21,035 nt of DNA, taken from positions 1-21,035 of the IMG/VR virus record IMGVR_UViG_3300020450_001077; one strand, 5' to 3'. Shown here in pieces: positions 6,593-12,830 of this stretch; the stretch's first letter is position 1; the number at the start of each line of letters is the position of its first letter. This DNA is from a virus. The notes beneath the pieces were generated by a model that saw only the letters and a list, made by a program, of their open reading frames with translations, did no database searches and was not told where the DNA came from. The translations under genes were made by a program, and so were the position numbers.

Positions 6593-6825
6593 ATATACTT
6601 ATGGAAAGGTTCCCATATCGTTATGTTGAAGTAGGAACCTTAGAGAATGGTAAACCTGATTTCCGTATTCAAAAGGAAGACCGTTACACAAAGAGGTATA
6701 AAGACATGTATCTCTGTGATAATGGAATGCAACTGACACAGGCAATTGAGGACTTTGAGTACACCAAGTGGCTTGATCCAGCAGGAGTTCCATGTTATGT
6801 TAAGGATGAAGCAAGCGCAAACTAA
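6589..6825 (+). CDS. Small hypothetical protein (78 aa)
   Basis: A 78-residue soluble protein rich in aromatic and charged residues (RFPYRYVEVGTLENGKPDF, later FEYTKWLDPAGVPCYV). The pattern suggests a small beta-rich fold. No motif is recognised. It overlaps the upstream 71-aa gene by four bases and ends at the TAA within a CTAAATA motif (6822-6828). Function unknown. Confidence 0.65.
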   Translation: MNILMERFPYRYVEVGTLENGKPDFRIQKEDRYTKRYKDMYLCDNGMQLTQAIEDFEYTKWLDPAGVPCYVKDEASAN

Positions 6826-6842
6826 ATAACCGTAGAATTCTA
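6822..6842 (+). promoter_or_regulatory. Possible cyanophage late-promoter motif CTAAATA plus a 10-base palindrome
   Basis: CTAAATA (6822-6828) resembles the T4-like late promoter variant reported for cyanophages, and lies about 24 bases before the start at 6852. Just after it is the perfect palindrome TAGAATTCTA (6833-6842). Together they fill a short gap between genes. Both motifs are A+T-rich and short, so the support is weak. Confidence 0.3.
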
Positions 6843-6851
6843 TTTAAAATC

Positions 6852-7055
6852 ATGGTAGCAAAAGGAAAAGCAGCAAAGTCTGCAACAGGTGCATCGATGT
6901 CTAAGTATGATGTTGAAGTTGAAGCAAGACTTAAAGCATTAGAAGCACAGGCACATGGTGGTGGTTGTGATGCTGATCTTGAGAAGACAGTTGACAATTT
7001 AATTCATTTTCTTAAAGTTCAATTCCCAAAACAATTCAAATACTATAGTGACTAA
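6852..7055 (+). CDS. Small hypothetical protein (67 aa), coiled-coil-like
   Basis: A 67-residue protein with a basic Ala/Lys-rich start (MVAKGKAAKSATGAS), then a heptad-like helix (SKYDVEVEARLKALEAQAH, 17-35), a flexible GGGCD joint, and a second amphipathic helix ending FPKQFKYYSD. It is probably an oligomeric helical protein. I recall related short proteins in cyanophages but no role. It lies two bases before the epimerase gene and follows a possible late-promoter motif. Function unknown. Confidence 0.65.
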   Translation: MVAKGKAAKSATGASMSKYDVEVEARLKALEAQAHGGGCDADLEKTVDNLIHFLKVQFPKQFKYYSD

Positions 7056-7057
7056 TT

Positions 7058-8167
7058 ATGTCTCAATATAAAAAAACTGCCCTTGTATTAGGTGCAGGTG
7101 GTTTCATAGGAAGTCACATGGTGAAGAGATTAAAGTCAGAAGGTTATTGGGTGCGTGGAGTAGATCTTCACTACCCTGAGTTCTCTGGTACACATGCTCA
7201 TGAGTTTGTTACTGGAGATCTTCGTGATGTAGATTTTGTAAAGAGAGTATTAGAGTTTAAAGGAGATCAAGGAAACTTCCACAACTCAGTTCCTTATAGA
7301 TGCATCGAACCATTCCATGAGATCTACCAGTTTGCTGCTGACATGGGTGGTGCAGGATTTGTATTTACTGGTGAGAATGATGCAGAGATTATGCATAACT
7401 CTTGCACCATTAACTTGAATGTTCTTGAAGAGCAAAGGAAGTTGAATGAAACCTTTGATGGTGTAAAGAAAGATTGGACAGCATGTAACAGACCTAAGTT
7501 AGATTACCAGACAAAGATATTCTATTCTGGATCAGCATGTATGTATCCTGAGTACAACCAAGTAGACCCTAACGATCCTAATTGCCGTGAAGATTCCGCG
7601 TACCCAGCTGCACCAGATTCCGAATATGGGTGGGAGAAACTTTTTTCAGAGAGATTGTACTTGGCTTACAATCGTAATTATGGTATTCCTGTTCGTATTG
7701 CCCGTTATCACAATATCTTCGGACCAGAAGGAACCTGGTTCGGTGGTAGAGAGAAAGCTCCAGCAGCAATATGCAGAAAGGTTGCTTATGCAGGACAAGA
7801 TGATACGATTGAAGTCTGGGGTGACGGAAAGCAGACTAGATCCTTCCTCTTTATAGATGAATGTATTGAAGCAACAAGAAGAATGATGGATTCTGACTTT
7901 ATAGGACCAGTTAATATTGGTTCAGAAGAGATGGTGACTATCAATCAACTAGTAGATACTGCTGCTAAGGTTGCTGGTAAGAATATTGATAAGAAACATA
8001 TTGATGGACCTCTTGGTGTTCGTGGACGTAATTCAAACAACGATCTTATCCGTAAGGAATTGGATTGGGATTATGAGATGACATTAGAAGAAGGTATACG
8101 CAAGACTTATAATTGGATCATGGGTGAGATTGCTAAAGAGGTTGTTGAAGCAGTCGGTACAATATGA
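7058..8167 (+). CDS. GDP-mannose 3,5-epimerase (extended SDR)
   Basis: A 369-residue NAD(P)-dependent sugar-nucleotide epimerase closely resembling plant GDP-mannose 3',5'-epimerase, which makes GDP-L-galactose (and GDP-L-gulose) from GDP-mannose. Seen: Rossmann motif GAGGFIG (12-18); QFAADMGG (91-98); SACMYPE (159-165) with C161; YGWEK with Y190 and K194; REKAPAAICRK with K233; WGDGKQTRSFLFIDEC; and VRGRNSNN near the C-terminus. C161, Y190, K194 and K233 sit at exactly the mutual spacings of the plant catalytic residues C145, Y174, K178 and K217, a strong argument for this activity rather than UDP-glucose 4-epimerase. The gene overlaps the GT11 gene (ATGA). No GDP-mannose dehydratase or GDP-fucose synthase is present, so its product may itself feed the next enzyme. 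Confidence 0.9.
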   Translation: MSQYKKTALVLGAGGFIGSHMVKRLKSEGYWVRGVDLHYPEFSGTHAHEFVTGDLRDVDFVKRVLEFKGDQGNFHNSVPYRCIEPFHEIYQFAADMGGAGFVFTGENDAEIMHNSCTINLNVLEEQRKLNETFDGVKKDWTACNRPKLDYQTKIFYSGSACMYPEYNQVDPNDPNCREDSAYPAAPDSEYGWEKLFSERLYLAYNRNYGIPVRIARYHNIFGPEGTWFGGREKAPAAICRKVAYAGQDDTIEVWGDGKQTRSFLFIDECIEATRRMMDSDFIGPVNIGSEEMVTINQLVDTAAKVAGKNIDKKHIDGPLGVRGRNSNNDLIRKELDWDYEMTLEEGIRKTYNWIMGEIAKEVVEAVGTI

Positions 8168-8988
8168 TTGGATTTAATTATCTCGGCAAGTTGGGACAAC
8201 TGGGAAACCAGATGTTCCAATATGCATCTTTGAAAGGTATTGCAAATCAGAATGGGTATAACTTTTGTATCCCCAACCATAATGAAATTTTTGAGGATGG
8301 TTTAGGAAACAGATTACACATAGAACTTTTTAAACCATTTGTTCTTGAGAACTTTAGTGATCTAAATGTTCAACTAATAGATGGAGATAGACCTGTAGTT
8401 CAGGAAGGTTCTTTTCATTTTAATGAGCAACTCTTTAACAACTGTCCTGACTGGGTATGTTTACATGGGTTCTTTCAGACAGAAAAATACTTTAAGAATA
8501 TTGAACAAGAGATAAGAGAAGACTTCACATTCAAGGATGATATATTAGAACCTTGTAAGGAGATGATGAGTCAATTTGATGAACCTCCTATCTCTCTTCA
8601 CATTAGACGTGGAGATTTTTTAATCAACTCTGCTAATCATCATAACCTTGGTCTTGATTATTATGAGAAGGCATTAGATGTAGTGCCAAGAGTGTATGAT
8701 AGTTGTGATCTTCCTGTTCTTATTTTTTCAGATGATCCTGAGTGGTGTAAGGAGCAAGAACTATTCTCATCAAATAGGTTTATGGTTGCAGAAGGTAATA
8801 GTGCTTATGTTGATATGTGTTTGATGACTCTATGCAGTCGTCACATAATTGCCAACAGTTCTTTTAGTTGGTGGGGTGCATGGTTGGCTAATTCTAAACA
8901 GGTAGTCGCTCCCTCTGTTTGGTTTGGACCTAATAACGCACACCTAGATATTAAAGATCTTTATCTTGATAATTGGGAGGTGATTTAA
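8164..8988 (+). CDS. GT11 family glycosyltransferase (alpha-1,2-fucosyltransferase-like)
   Basis: A 274-residue inverting glycosyltransferase of family GT11, whose known members transfer L-fucose from GDP-fucose to the 2-hydroxyl of galactose (H-antigen type). Motifs in order: GQLGNQMFQYA (11-21), the donor/acceptor loop; HIRRGDF (146-152), the GDP-binding HxRRGD signature; and NSSFSWWGAWL (231-241), the conserved C-terminal motif. Length fits bacterial GT11 enzymes. It is translationally coupled to the GDP-mannose 3,5-epimerase. GDP-L-galactose is GDP-L-fucose with a 6-hydroxyl, so I infer this enzyme could transfer L-galactose. A fucose donor from the host is the alternative. No signal or membrane segment: cytoplasmic. 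Confidence 0.92.
   Translation: MIGFNYLGKLGQLGNQMFQYASLKGIANQNGYNFCIPNHNEIFEDGLGNRLHIELFKPFVLENFSDLNVQLIDGDRPVVQEGSFHFNEQLFNNCPDWVCLHGFFQTEKYFKNIEQEIREDFTFKDDILEPCKEMMSQFDEPPISLHIRRGDFLINSANHHNLGLDYYEKALDVVPRVYDSCDLPVLIFSDDPEWCKEQELFSSNRFMVAEGNSAYVDMCLMTLCSRHIIANSSFSWWGAWLANSKQVVAPSVWFGPNNAHLDIKDLYLDNWEVI
8976..8983 (+). promoter_or_regulatory. Strong Shine-Dalgarno that fixes the methyltransferase start
   Basis: GGAGGTGA, complementary to the 16S rRNA 3' end, lies inside the last codons of the GT11 gene with seven bases between GGAGG and the ATG at 8988. It is the best ribosome site in the window, where most junctions rely on coupling, and it rules out the in-frame TTG at 8973 as the start. 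Confidence 0.75.
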
Positions 8989-9656
8989 TGAATATTGAAA
9001 ATAGATTAATAACAAACCATGATTTTACTTTATTGGAAAATTATAGAAATGAAAAGGGACTTGTAGAAAAGTATGAGCATCCTAATGGAACTTGGAGTAA
9101 TGGTGATGCTACTATTAAATGGACAGGTTCTGAGATAATCTTTGATAAGTTAGCAAAGAATGGGATGAAAGTTGTGGATTTAGGAGCAGGAGATGGACCT
9201 GTTGCTCATATGATTTCTAATAAAGGATATGATGTTGTTGGGGTTGATGTAAAGCCATGGAATTTTGGTTATCAAAGTTTAGCTGTAATGGTCACTAAGG
9301 ATGCTATAGAATTTGTAAGAGAGTATGAGGATAATTCTGTTGATATTTTTATGGATGGGTGTGCAGTAACTCACTTTAATGATATTGGTGATGAACAAAC
9401 TCCTAATAAAGGATGGAGAAGTATTTTTGAAGCAGTTAAGAGGGTAATGAAACCAGGTGGATATTTTATTTGCTTTTCTGATATTCAAGTTGGTAGTGAA
9501 ACTGTCATAGGAGAGTTTATAATACCAGAAGATATTGTTAGAATGGCAGAAGAATCTGGACTTACTTTAACATCTGAGTATAATTATAGTAGAGATGATC
9601 GGTTCTTACATTCAATTGGTTTGGGTGTAGCAAGTTTTGTATTTACTAAAAAATGA
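8988..9656 (+). CDS. Class I SAM-dependent methyltransferase
   Basis: A 222-residue methyltransferase with a Rossmann core. VVDLGAGDG (62-70) is motif I that binds SAM; VVGVDV (83-88) is the strand-2 end with the acidic ribose contact; DNSVDIFMDG is the motif at the strand-4 position; MKPGGYFICF is the post-motif III loop typical of small-molecule methyltransferases. The start at 8988 is chosen because of the GGAGGTGA site just upstream, and it overlaps the stop of GT11 as TAATG. Placed between two glycosyltransferases, the natural guess is O-methylation of a sugar in the glycan, but nothing in the sequence fixes the acceptor. Soluble. Confidence 0.82.
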   Translation: MNIENRLITNHDFTLLENYRNEKGLVEKYEHPNGTWSNGDATIKWTGSEIIFDKLAKNGMKVVDLGAGDGPVAHMISNKGYDVVGVDVKPWNFGYQSLAVMVTKDAIEFVREYEDNSVDIFMDGCAVTHFNDIGDEQTPNKGWRSIFEAVKRVMKPGGYFICFSDIQVGSETVIGEFIIPEDIVRMAEESGLTLTSEYNYSRDDRFLHSIGLGVASFVFTKK

Positions 9657-10393
9657 AAGTAGCAATTGCATTTATTGGTACTAATAAGTATCTTGATTAT
9701 TTACCACAATACTATGAAAATATAGAAAAGTATTTTCTTCCTAATACCGAAAAAACTATATTAGTATTTACTGATGGTAAATTGAATGACACTCCTGATA
9801 ATGTAAAAGTATATCATCAGGAGCATTTGCCTTGGCCTTATATAACTTTGAAGAGATTTGAGATTATTAATAAGGCAAGAGAAGAGATTAAAAAAAATGA
9901 TTGGTTTGTTTTTATAGATGCTGATGCTTTACCTGTTGATACTATAAGAGAAGTAGATTTTCTTGCGAGATGTTGTGGTGCTTCAACTGATGAAGTTCCC
10001 TTGTTTGGTGTTCATCATCCTTGCCATTACTTAAAGATGCCACCACATTTACAAGGAACTGGTGCATATGAAACTAATGAAAAATCTGAAGCATATTTTG
10101 ATGTATCAGAATTGCCACCCATATATTGGCAAGGATGTTTCTGGGGTGGTAAAGTTCCCTCTGCTTTATCTATGATAGATGAATTAGAAGCAAGAGTGAA
10201 TAGAGATTTGGAGAAAGATATTGTTGCAGTATGGCATGATGAAACTCATATCAATAAGTATTTTTTTGAAAGAGAATTTGATGTCTATACTTTTGAACCA
10301 GAGTATGCATATCCTGAAGTTTTTGATGAGTATTGCAAATTTGAACCAAAGATAGTACACTTAGCAAAGGATAATTCCAAGTATCAACAATGA
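9653..10393 (+). CDS. GT6 family glycosyltransferase (ABO / alpha-1,3-Gal(NAc) transferase type)
   Basis: A 246-residue retaining glycosyltransferase of family GT6, the family of human blood-group A and B transferases. Seen: FIGTNKYLDYLPQYYENIEKY (only partly quoted family start, residues 7-27); LPWPYITLKRFEII (59-72), which matches the family's PWPxxTLxRF; DADAL with D89-x-D91, the Mn/UDP-sugar motif; YWQGCFWGG (158-166), matching the YYxGGxFGG donor/acceptor loop; and WHDETHINKYF (194-204), the near-invariant WHDESHLNKYF. Vertebrate members have a transmembrane stem that is absent here, as in bacterial enzymes. Bacterial GT6 proteins often replace DxD with NxN; this one keeps DxD. I recall a GT6 homologue noted in a Prochlorococcus phage. 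It overlaps its neighbours on both sides (ATGA). Confidence 0.9.
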   Translation: MKVAIAFIGTNKYLDYLPQYYENIEKYFLPNTEKTILVFTDGKLNDTPDNVKVYHQEHLPWPYITLKRFEIINKAREEIKKNDWFVFIDADALPVDTIREVDFLARCCGASTDEVPLFGVHHPCHYLKMPPHLQGTGAYETNEKSEAYFDVSELPPIYWQGCFWGGKVPSALSMIDELEARVNRDLEKDIVAVWHDETHINKYFFEREFDVYTFEPEYAYPEVFDEYCKFEPKIVHLAKDNSKYQQ

Positions 10394-10932
10394 AAGAAGA
10401 ACTATTAGAACTCTTAAAGAAAGATGCTTATAAGAAAGGAGAGTTTAAACTTTCTTCTGGCAAGACTAGTGAGCATTATGTAAATTGCAAACCAGTAACA
10501 TTAACTGGAAGAGGACTTACTCTTGCTAGTTTGTTGATGTTGATGCATGTAAAAACTGATTATGTTGCAGGACTTACTCTTGGTGCTGATCCTTTAGTGA
10601 GTGGTGTTGCATTAGTATCTGCTTTAGATAATAGGTTGGTTAATGGTTTGATAGTTCGTAAAGAAGCAAAGGGTCATGGTACTCAAGCATGGATAGAAGG
10701 TTTATTGCCAAGAGAAAGAACTAATATAACTGTGTTGGAAGATGTTATTACCACAGGAGGATCAGCAATTCAAGCAGTTAAGAGGTTGCGTGATGCTGGT
10801 TATGTTGTCAATCGTGTTGTGAGTATTATAGATAGACAGGAAGACGGTGAAGCCGATACTGCTATGAAATTAGCAGGACTAGAACTTATAAGTATATTTA
10901 AGTTGGATGAGTTGACAGATGAGAATGAATGA
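10390..10932 (+). CDS. pyrE: Orotate phosphoribosyltransferase
   Basis: A 180-residue type I phosphoribosyltransferase that makes orotidine monophosphate from orotate and PRPP in pyrimidine synthesis. The PRPP-binding loop VLEDVITTGGSA (115-126) has the paired acidic residues and TTGGS typical of OPRT. RKEAKGHGT (90-98) is the flexible catalytic loop, with K91, K94 and H96. YVNCKPVTL (30-38) matches the OPRT orotate/5'-phosphate region. Length is a little short of bacterial PyrE (about 210). It would raise UMP, and so dCTP and dTTP supply, alongside the reductase genes. It overlaps the GT6 gene upstream (ATGA) and a 55-codon gene downstream. Confidence 0.92.
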   Translation: MKEELLELLKKDAYKKGEFKLSSGKTSEHYVNCKPVTLTGRGLTLASLLMLMHVKTDYVAGLTLGADPLVSGVALVSALDNRLVNGLIVRKEAKGHGTQAWIEGLLPRERTNITVLEDVITTGGSAIQAVKRLRDAGYVVNRVVSIIDRQEDGEADTAMKLAGLELISIFKLDELTDENE

Positions 10933-11092
10933 TCAAACAAAAATAGTATATGCATTAGAGCATATAGCACACCTTCATGACTTGATTGATGATAATTATT
11001 GGGAAGACTATTTACGTGAGAACTTATATAGTTTAGAATATGTATTAGAAGCACAACTAACAGAGACTTACAAAAGGAAAGGATTAAACTAA
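10925..11092 (+). CDS. Small hypothetical protein (55 aa)
   Basis: A short gene from ATG 10925 to TAA 11090-11092. It gives a 55-residue helical acidic protein beginning MNDQTKIVYALEHIAHLHD, with DDNYWEDYLRENLYSLEYVL in the middle and a basic end (YKRKGLN). It overlaps pyrE by eight bases, and its stop shares bases with the next ATG (TAATG), so it fills an otherwise empty 160-base gap exactly; that is the main argument that it is real. An AAAGGA ribosome site for the next gene (11078-11083) lies in its last codons. Function unknown. Confidence 0.65.
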   Translation: MNDQTKIVYALEHIAHLHDLIDDNYWEDYLRENLYSLEYVLEAQLTETYKRKGLN

Positions 11093-11331
11093 TGGAACTA
11101 ACAGACTTAAATGTTAATAATGTTTTGAATGAGATCCGTCCTTACATCGAAGCAGATGGAGGGTACTTGGAATTTGTATCAATAGATTATCTAGAAGAAG
11201 GTCCAGTTGTATTTGTTAAACTTTTAGGTGCATGTGAGTCATGTGCTATGAGTTCCTTGACTCTTAAACAAGGTATAGAAACCCACTTGCAAGCACAGTG
11301 GCCAGAAATTTCACAGGTAATTCAAGTATGA
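11092..11331 (+). CDS. NfuA/NifU C-terminal-domain Fe-S carrier protein
   Basis: A 79-residue stand-alone NifU C-terminal (Nfu) domain, which carries or delivers [4Fe-4S] clusters as a homodimer through one C-x2-C per chain. Seen: VLNEIRPYIEADGGYLEFV (11-29), with the family's RPxxxxDGG; and LLGACESCAMSSLTLKQGIE (45-64), with C48 and C51 in the family's GxCxxCxxSxxTLxxGIE. The length equals cyanobacterial minimal Nfu proteins, which supply clusters to photosystem I. A well-placed AAAGGA precedes the ATG by eight bases. It sits between nucleotide genes pyrE and purS. A job in maintaining host photosystem I or another Fe-S enzyme during infection is inference. Confidence 0.9.
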   Translation: MELTDLNVNNVLNEIRPYIEADGGYLEFVSIDYLEEGPVVFVKLLGACESCAMSSLTLKQGIETHLQAQWPEISQVIQV

Positions 11332-11507
11332 GACTAACACAAAAAGTAATTGATGAGATTCAATTAGCGATGACTCACACCAAAATGAATGGTGATGTTA
11401 ATTGGAAAGATGGTGATGAGATTGAAGTGTGTCTTGGTGGCACATTTGCTGGTGATAAGTTCATAGCAATTCACAACAGAACACGAAGCAACACTACTAA
11501 AAAATGA
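11328..11507 (+). CDS. Small hypothetical protein (59 aa)
   Basis: A 59-residue protein from the ATG at 11328, which overlaps the Nfu stop (ATGA); a GTG 30 bases earlier in frame is less likely. It begins MRLTQKVIDEIQLAMTHTK and continues with WKDGDEIEVCLGG and FIAIHNRTRS: a helix followed by a beta-hairpin. No motif is recognised, and it is basic at the C-terminus. It is coupled to purS downstream by a four-base overlap. Function unknown. Confidence 0.65.
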   Translation: MRLTQKVIDEIQLAMTHTKMNGDVNWKDGDEIEVCLGGTFAGDKFIAIHNRTRSNTTKK

Positions 11508-11827
11508 GATTTAAAGCACTTGTCCATGTCAGACTAAGAGGATCTGTATCTGATGCTGCTGGTAATGCAGTAATGAAAAATACACATTTAGTTGCTCCTA
11601 ATCTTAAACCACATTTGTTGAGGATTGGTAAGGCAATAGATTTTTGGTTTGATGCAGAGACTGAAGAGATAGCAAGAAAAGAAATGGATCTTCTATCTGA
11701 TAGGATGCTTGCTAATACTGTTATAGAAGATTGGAGTTATGAATTAGAGGAGACTGAAGAGACTGGGATAGGTGATATATCAAATGATAATGCAGGTACA
11801 TCAAAGCATCATTTGTTTGGAGAATGA
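11504..11827 (+). CDS. purS: PurS, small subunit of phosphoribosylformylglycinamidine synthase
   Basis: A 107-residue protein whose first about 85 residues match PurS, the small dimeric subunit that bridges PurL and PurQ in the fourth step of purine synthesis. Seen: FKALVHVRLRGSVSDAAGNAV (3-23, as in family starts with V-x-L-x-x-x-V-x-D-x-x-G); LRIGKAIDFWF, matching the VRxGKxIxL segment; and LSDRMLANTVIEDWSYEL, matching the family's C-terminal LLANPVIEDYxxE. A Ser/Thr/Glu-rich tail of about 20 residues follows, which is extra to the family. PurL and PurQ are not in the window, so it either pairs with other phage genes or with host subunits. Purine genes are known from T4-like cyanophages. 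Confidence 0.88.
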   Translation: MRFKALVHVRLRGSVSDAAGNAVMKNTHLVAPNLKPHLLRIGKAIDFWFDAETEEIARKEMDLLSDRMLANTVIEDWSYELEETEETGIGDISNDNAGTSKHHLFGE

Positions 11828-11991
11828 AAAGATTATGGAGGACATGGAAGTATGCGTTGGGTAGTTTCTCTGATGAGAAGACCAAGAGGTATGACAATTC
11901 TATTGTCTTTGTACGATCTTTTTTGTTTCTTACTTATCTCATCACTAATTGTTTTATCGTTGCAGGGGTAATCCGTCACTGGAATAATTAA
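11824..11991 (+). CDS. Small membrane protein (55 aa)
   Basis: A short gene from ATG 11824 (overlapping the purS stop) to TAA 11989-11991. The 55-residue product has a basic aromatic start (MKRLWRTWKYALGSFSDEK), then a hydrophobic segment at about 27-50 (VFVRSFLFLTYLITNCFIVA), ending RHWNN. It looks like a one-span inner-membrane protein with a positively charged cytoplasmic N-terminus. I recall near-identical starts (LWRTWKYALGSF) in other cyanophage genomes, always of unknown function. It fills the gap between purS and the kinase gene, with two bases left over. Confidence 0.75.
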   Translation: MKRLWRTWKYALGSFSDEKTKRYDNSIVFVRSFLFLTYLITNCFIVAGVIRHWNN

Positions 11992-11993
11992 TT

Positions 11994-12830
11994 ATGAAAA
12001 AACTTGAGACGGGTTTATCTGGATGTACCTTGGAGTTGATCGATTCTAATATACTCAGAAAGCACTCGTCATCTGAATCATATAATAAAAGACTAGACCT
12101 ACAGGTCAAGAAGCAACAACTGTTCTCTACTCAAGTCTATAGGAACATAGAGACTCCTAAAGTATTGAGTAAAGAGAATGGTTATTTTGACATGGAATAT
12201 GTGACTGGTAGATCCTTTGATGAGTATTTTTCTACCTGTAGTGTGAATGATATAGAGTTTGTTCTTACTTCTTTGTTTGAATACTTTGATTGTGTAATAT
12301 CTAACTCAAGATACTATGCACCTGAAGTGTCTAAGAAGAGATTGTTAGATAAGATTAACTCATTAGAGACTCATACTCGTCACCTAACAGATCTCTATCA
12401 CATTAGACAGATGGTAAGTAGCATCACCATGAAGATACCTCAAACGTTCTGTCATGGTGATCTCACCTTTACTAATATCATTTTCAATAAGAATAGATTG
12501 TATCTTATAGATTTTCTGGATTGTTTTATAGACTCTTTCCTATGTGATTTGATTAAGTTGAAGCAAGACCTTTACTATCACTGGAGTTTGGATGTGCAGG
12601 GAGTAGAAAGTTTAAGAATTAGGCAGATATATTCTTACATATGGGAGAAAATAGAGGAAAGGTATAGTGAATATGTGGACACTATTGAGTTTAATGTTCT
12701 TGATATATTAAACACATTAAGGATAGAACCTTACTTGACTAATGAAGATCAAAGACTTATAATTAAGAGGATGCTTAAGTGTTCTAGTTTATATGGCAAC
12801 GTTAGTTGTACCGATGGCAGGGAGGTCTAG
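11994..12830 (+). CDS. Aminoglycoside/choline-kinase-like small-molecule kinase
   Basis: A 278-residue kinase of the APH/choline-kinase fold. Seen: K23 (ILRKHS) as the likely ATP Lys; FDMEYVTGRSFDEYF (65-79), matching the hinge M-E-x-I-x-G; CHGDLTFTNIIF (153-164), the catalytic loop with D156 and N161; and LIDFLDC (171-177), with D173 as the Mg-binding DFG-like Asp. Members phosphorylate sugars, choline, ethanolamine or antibiotics. The setting, overlapping a nucleotidyltransferase-HAD fusion by 38 bases, points to a sugar or head-group substrate. The kinase half of 16789-18333 is a second kinase of the same fold. Exact substrate not readable. Confidence 0.8.
   Translation: MKKLETGLSGCTLELIDSNILRKHSSSESYNKRLDLQVKKQQLFSTQVYRNIETPKVLSKENGYFDMEYVTGRSFDEYFSTCSVNDIEFVLTSLFEYFDCVISNSRYYAPEVSKKRLLDKINSLETHTRHLTDLYHIRQMVSSITMKIPQTFCHGDLTFTNIIFNKNRLYLIDFLDCFIDSFLCDLIKLKQDLYYHWSLDVQGVESLRIRQIYSYIWEKIEERYSEYVDTIEFNVLDILNTLRIEPYLTNEDQRLIIKRMLKCSSLYGNVSCTDGREV

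Noticed and set aside
7587-7856. Second-frame open stretch inside the epimerase gene
   Set aside because: It is an overlap shadow of a well-conserved enzyme and shows no family motif or independent ribosome site.
11994-12830. Antibiotic-resistance kinase
   Set aside because: The APH fold is shared by choline, sugar and ethanolamine kinases; the overlap with a nucleotidyltransferase-HAD gene makes a biosynthetic role far likelier.
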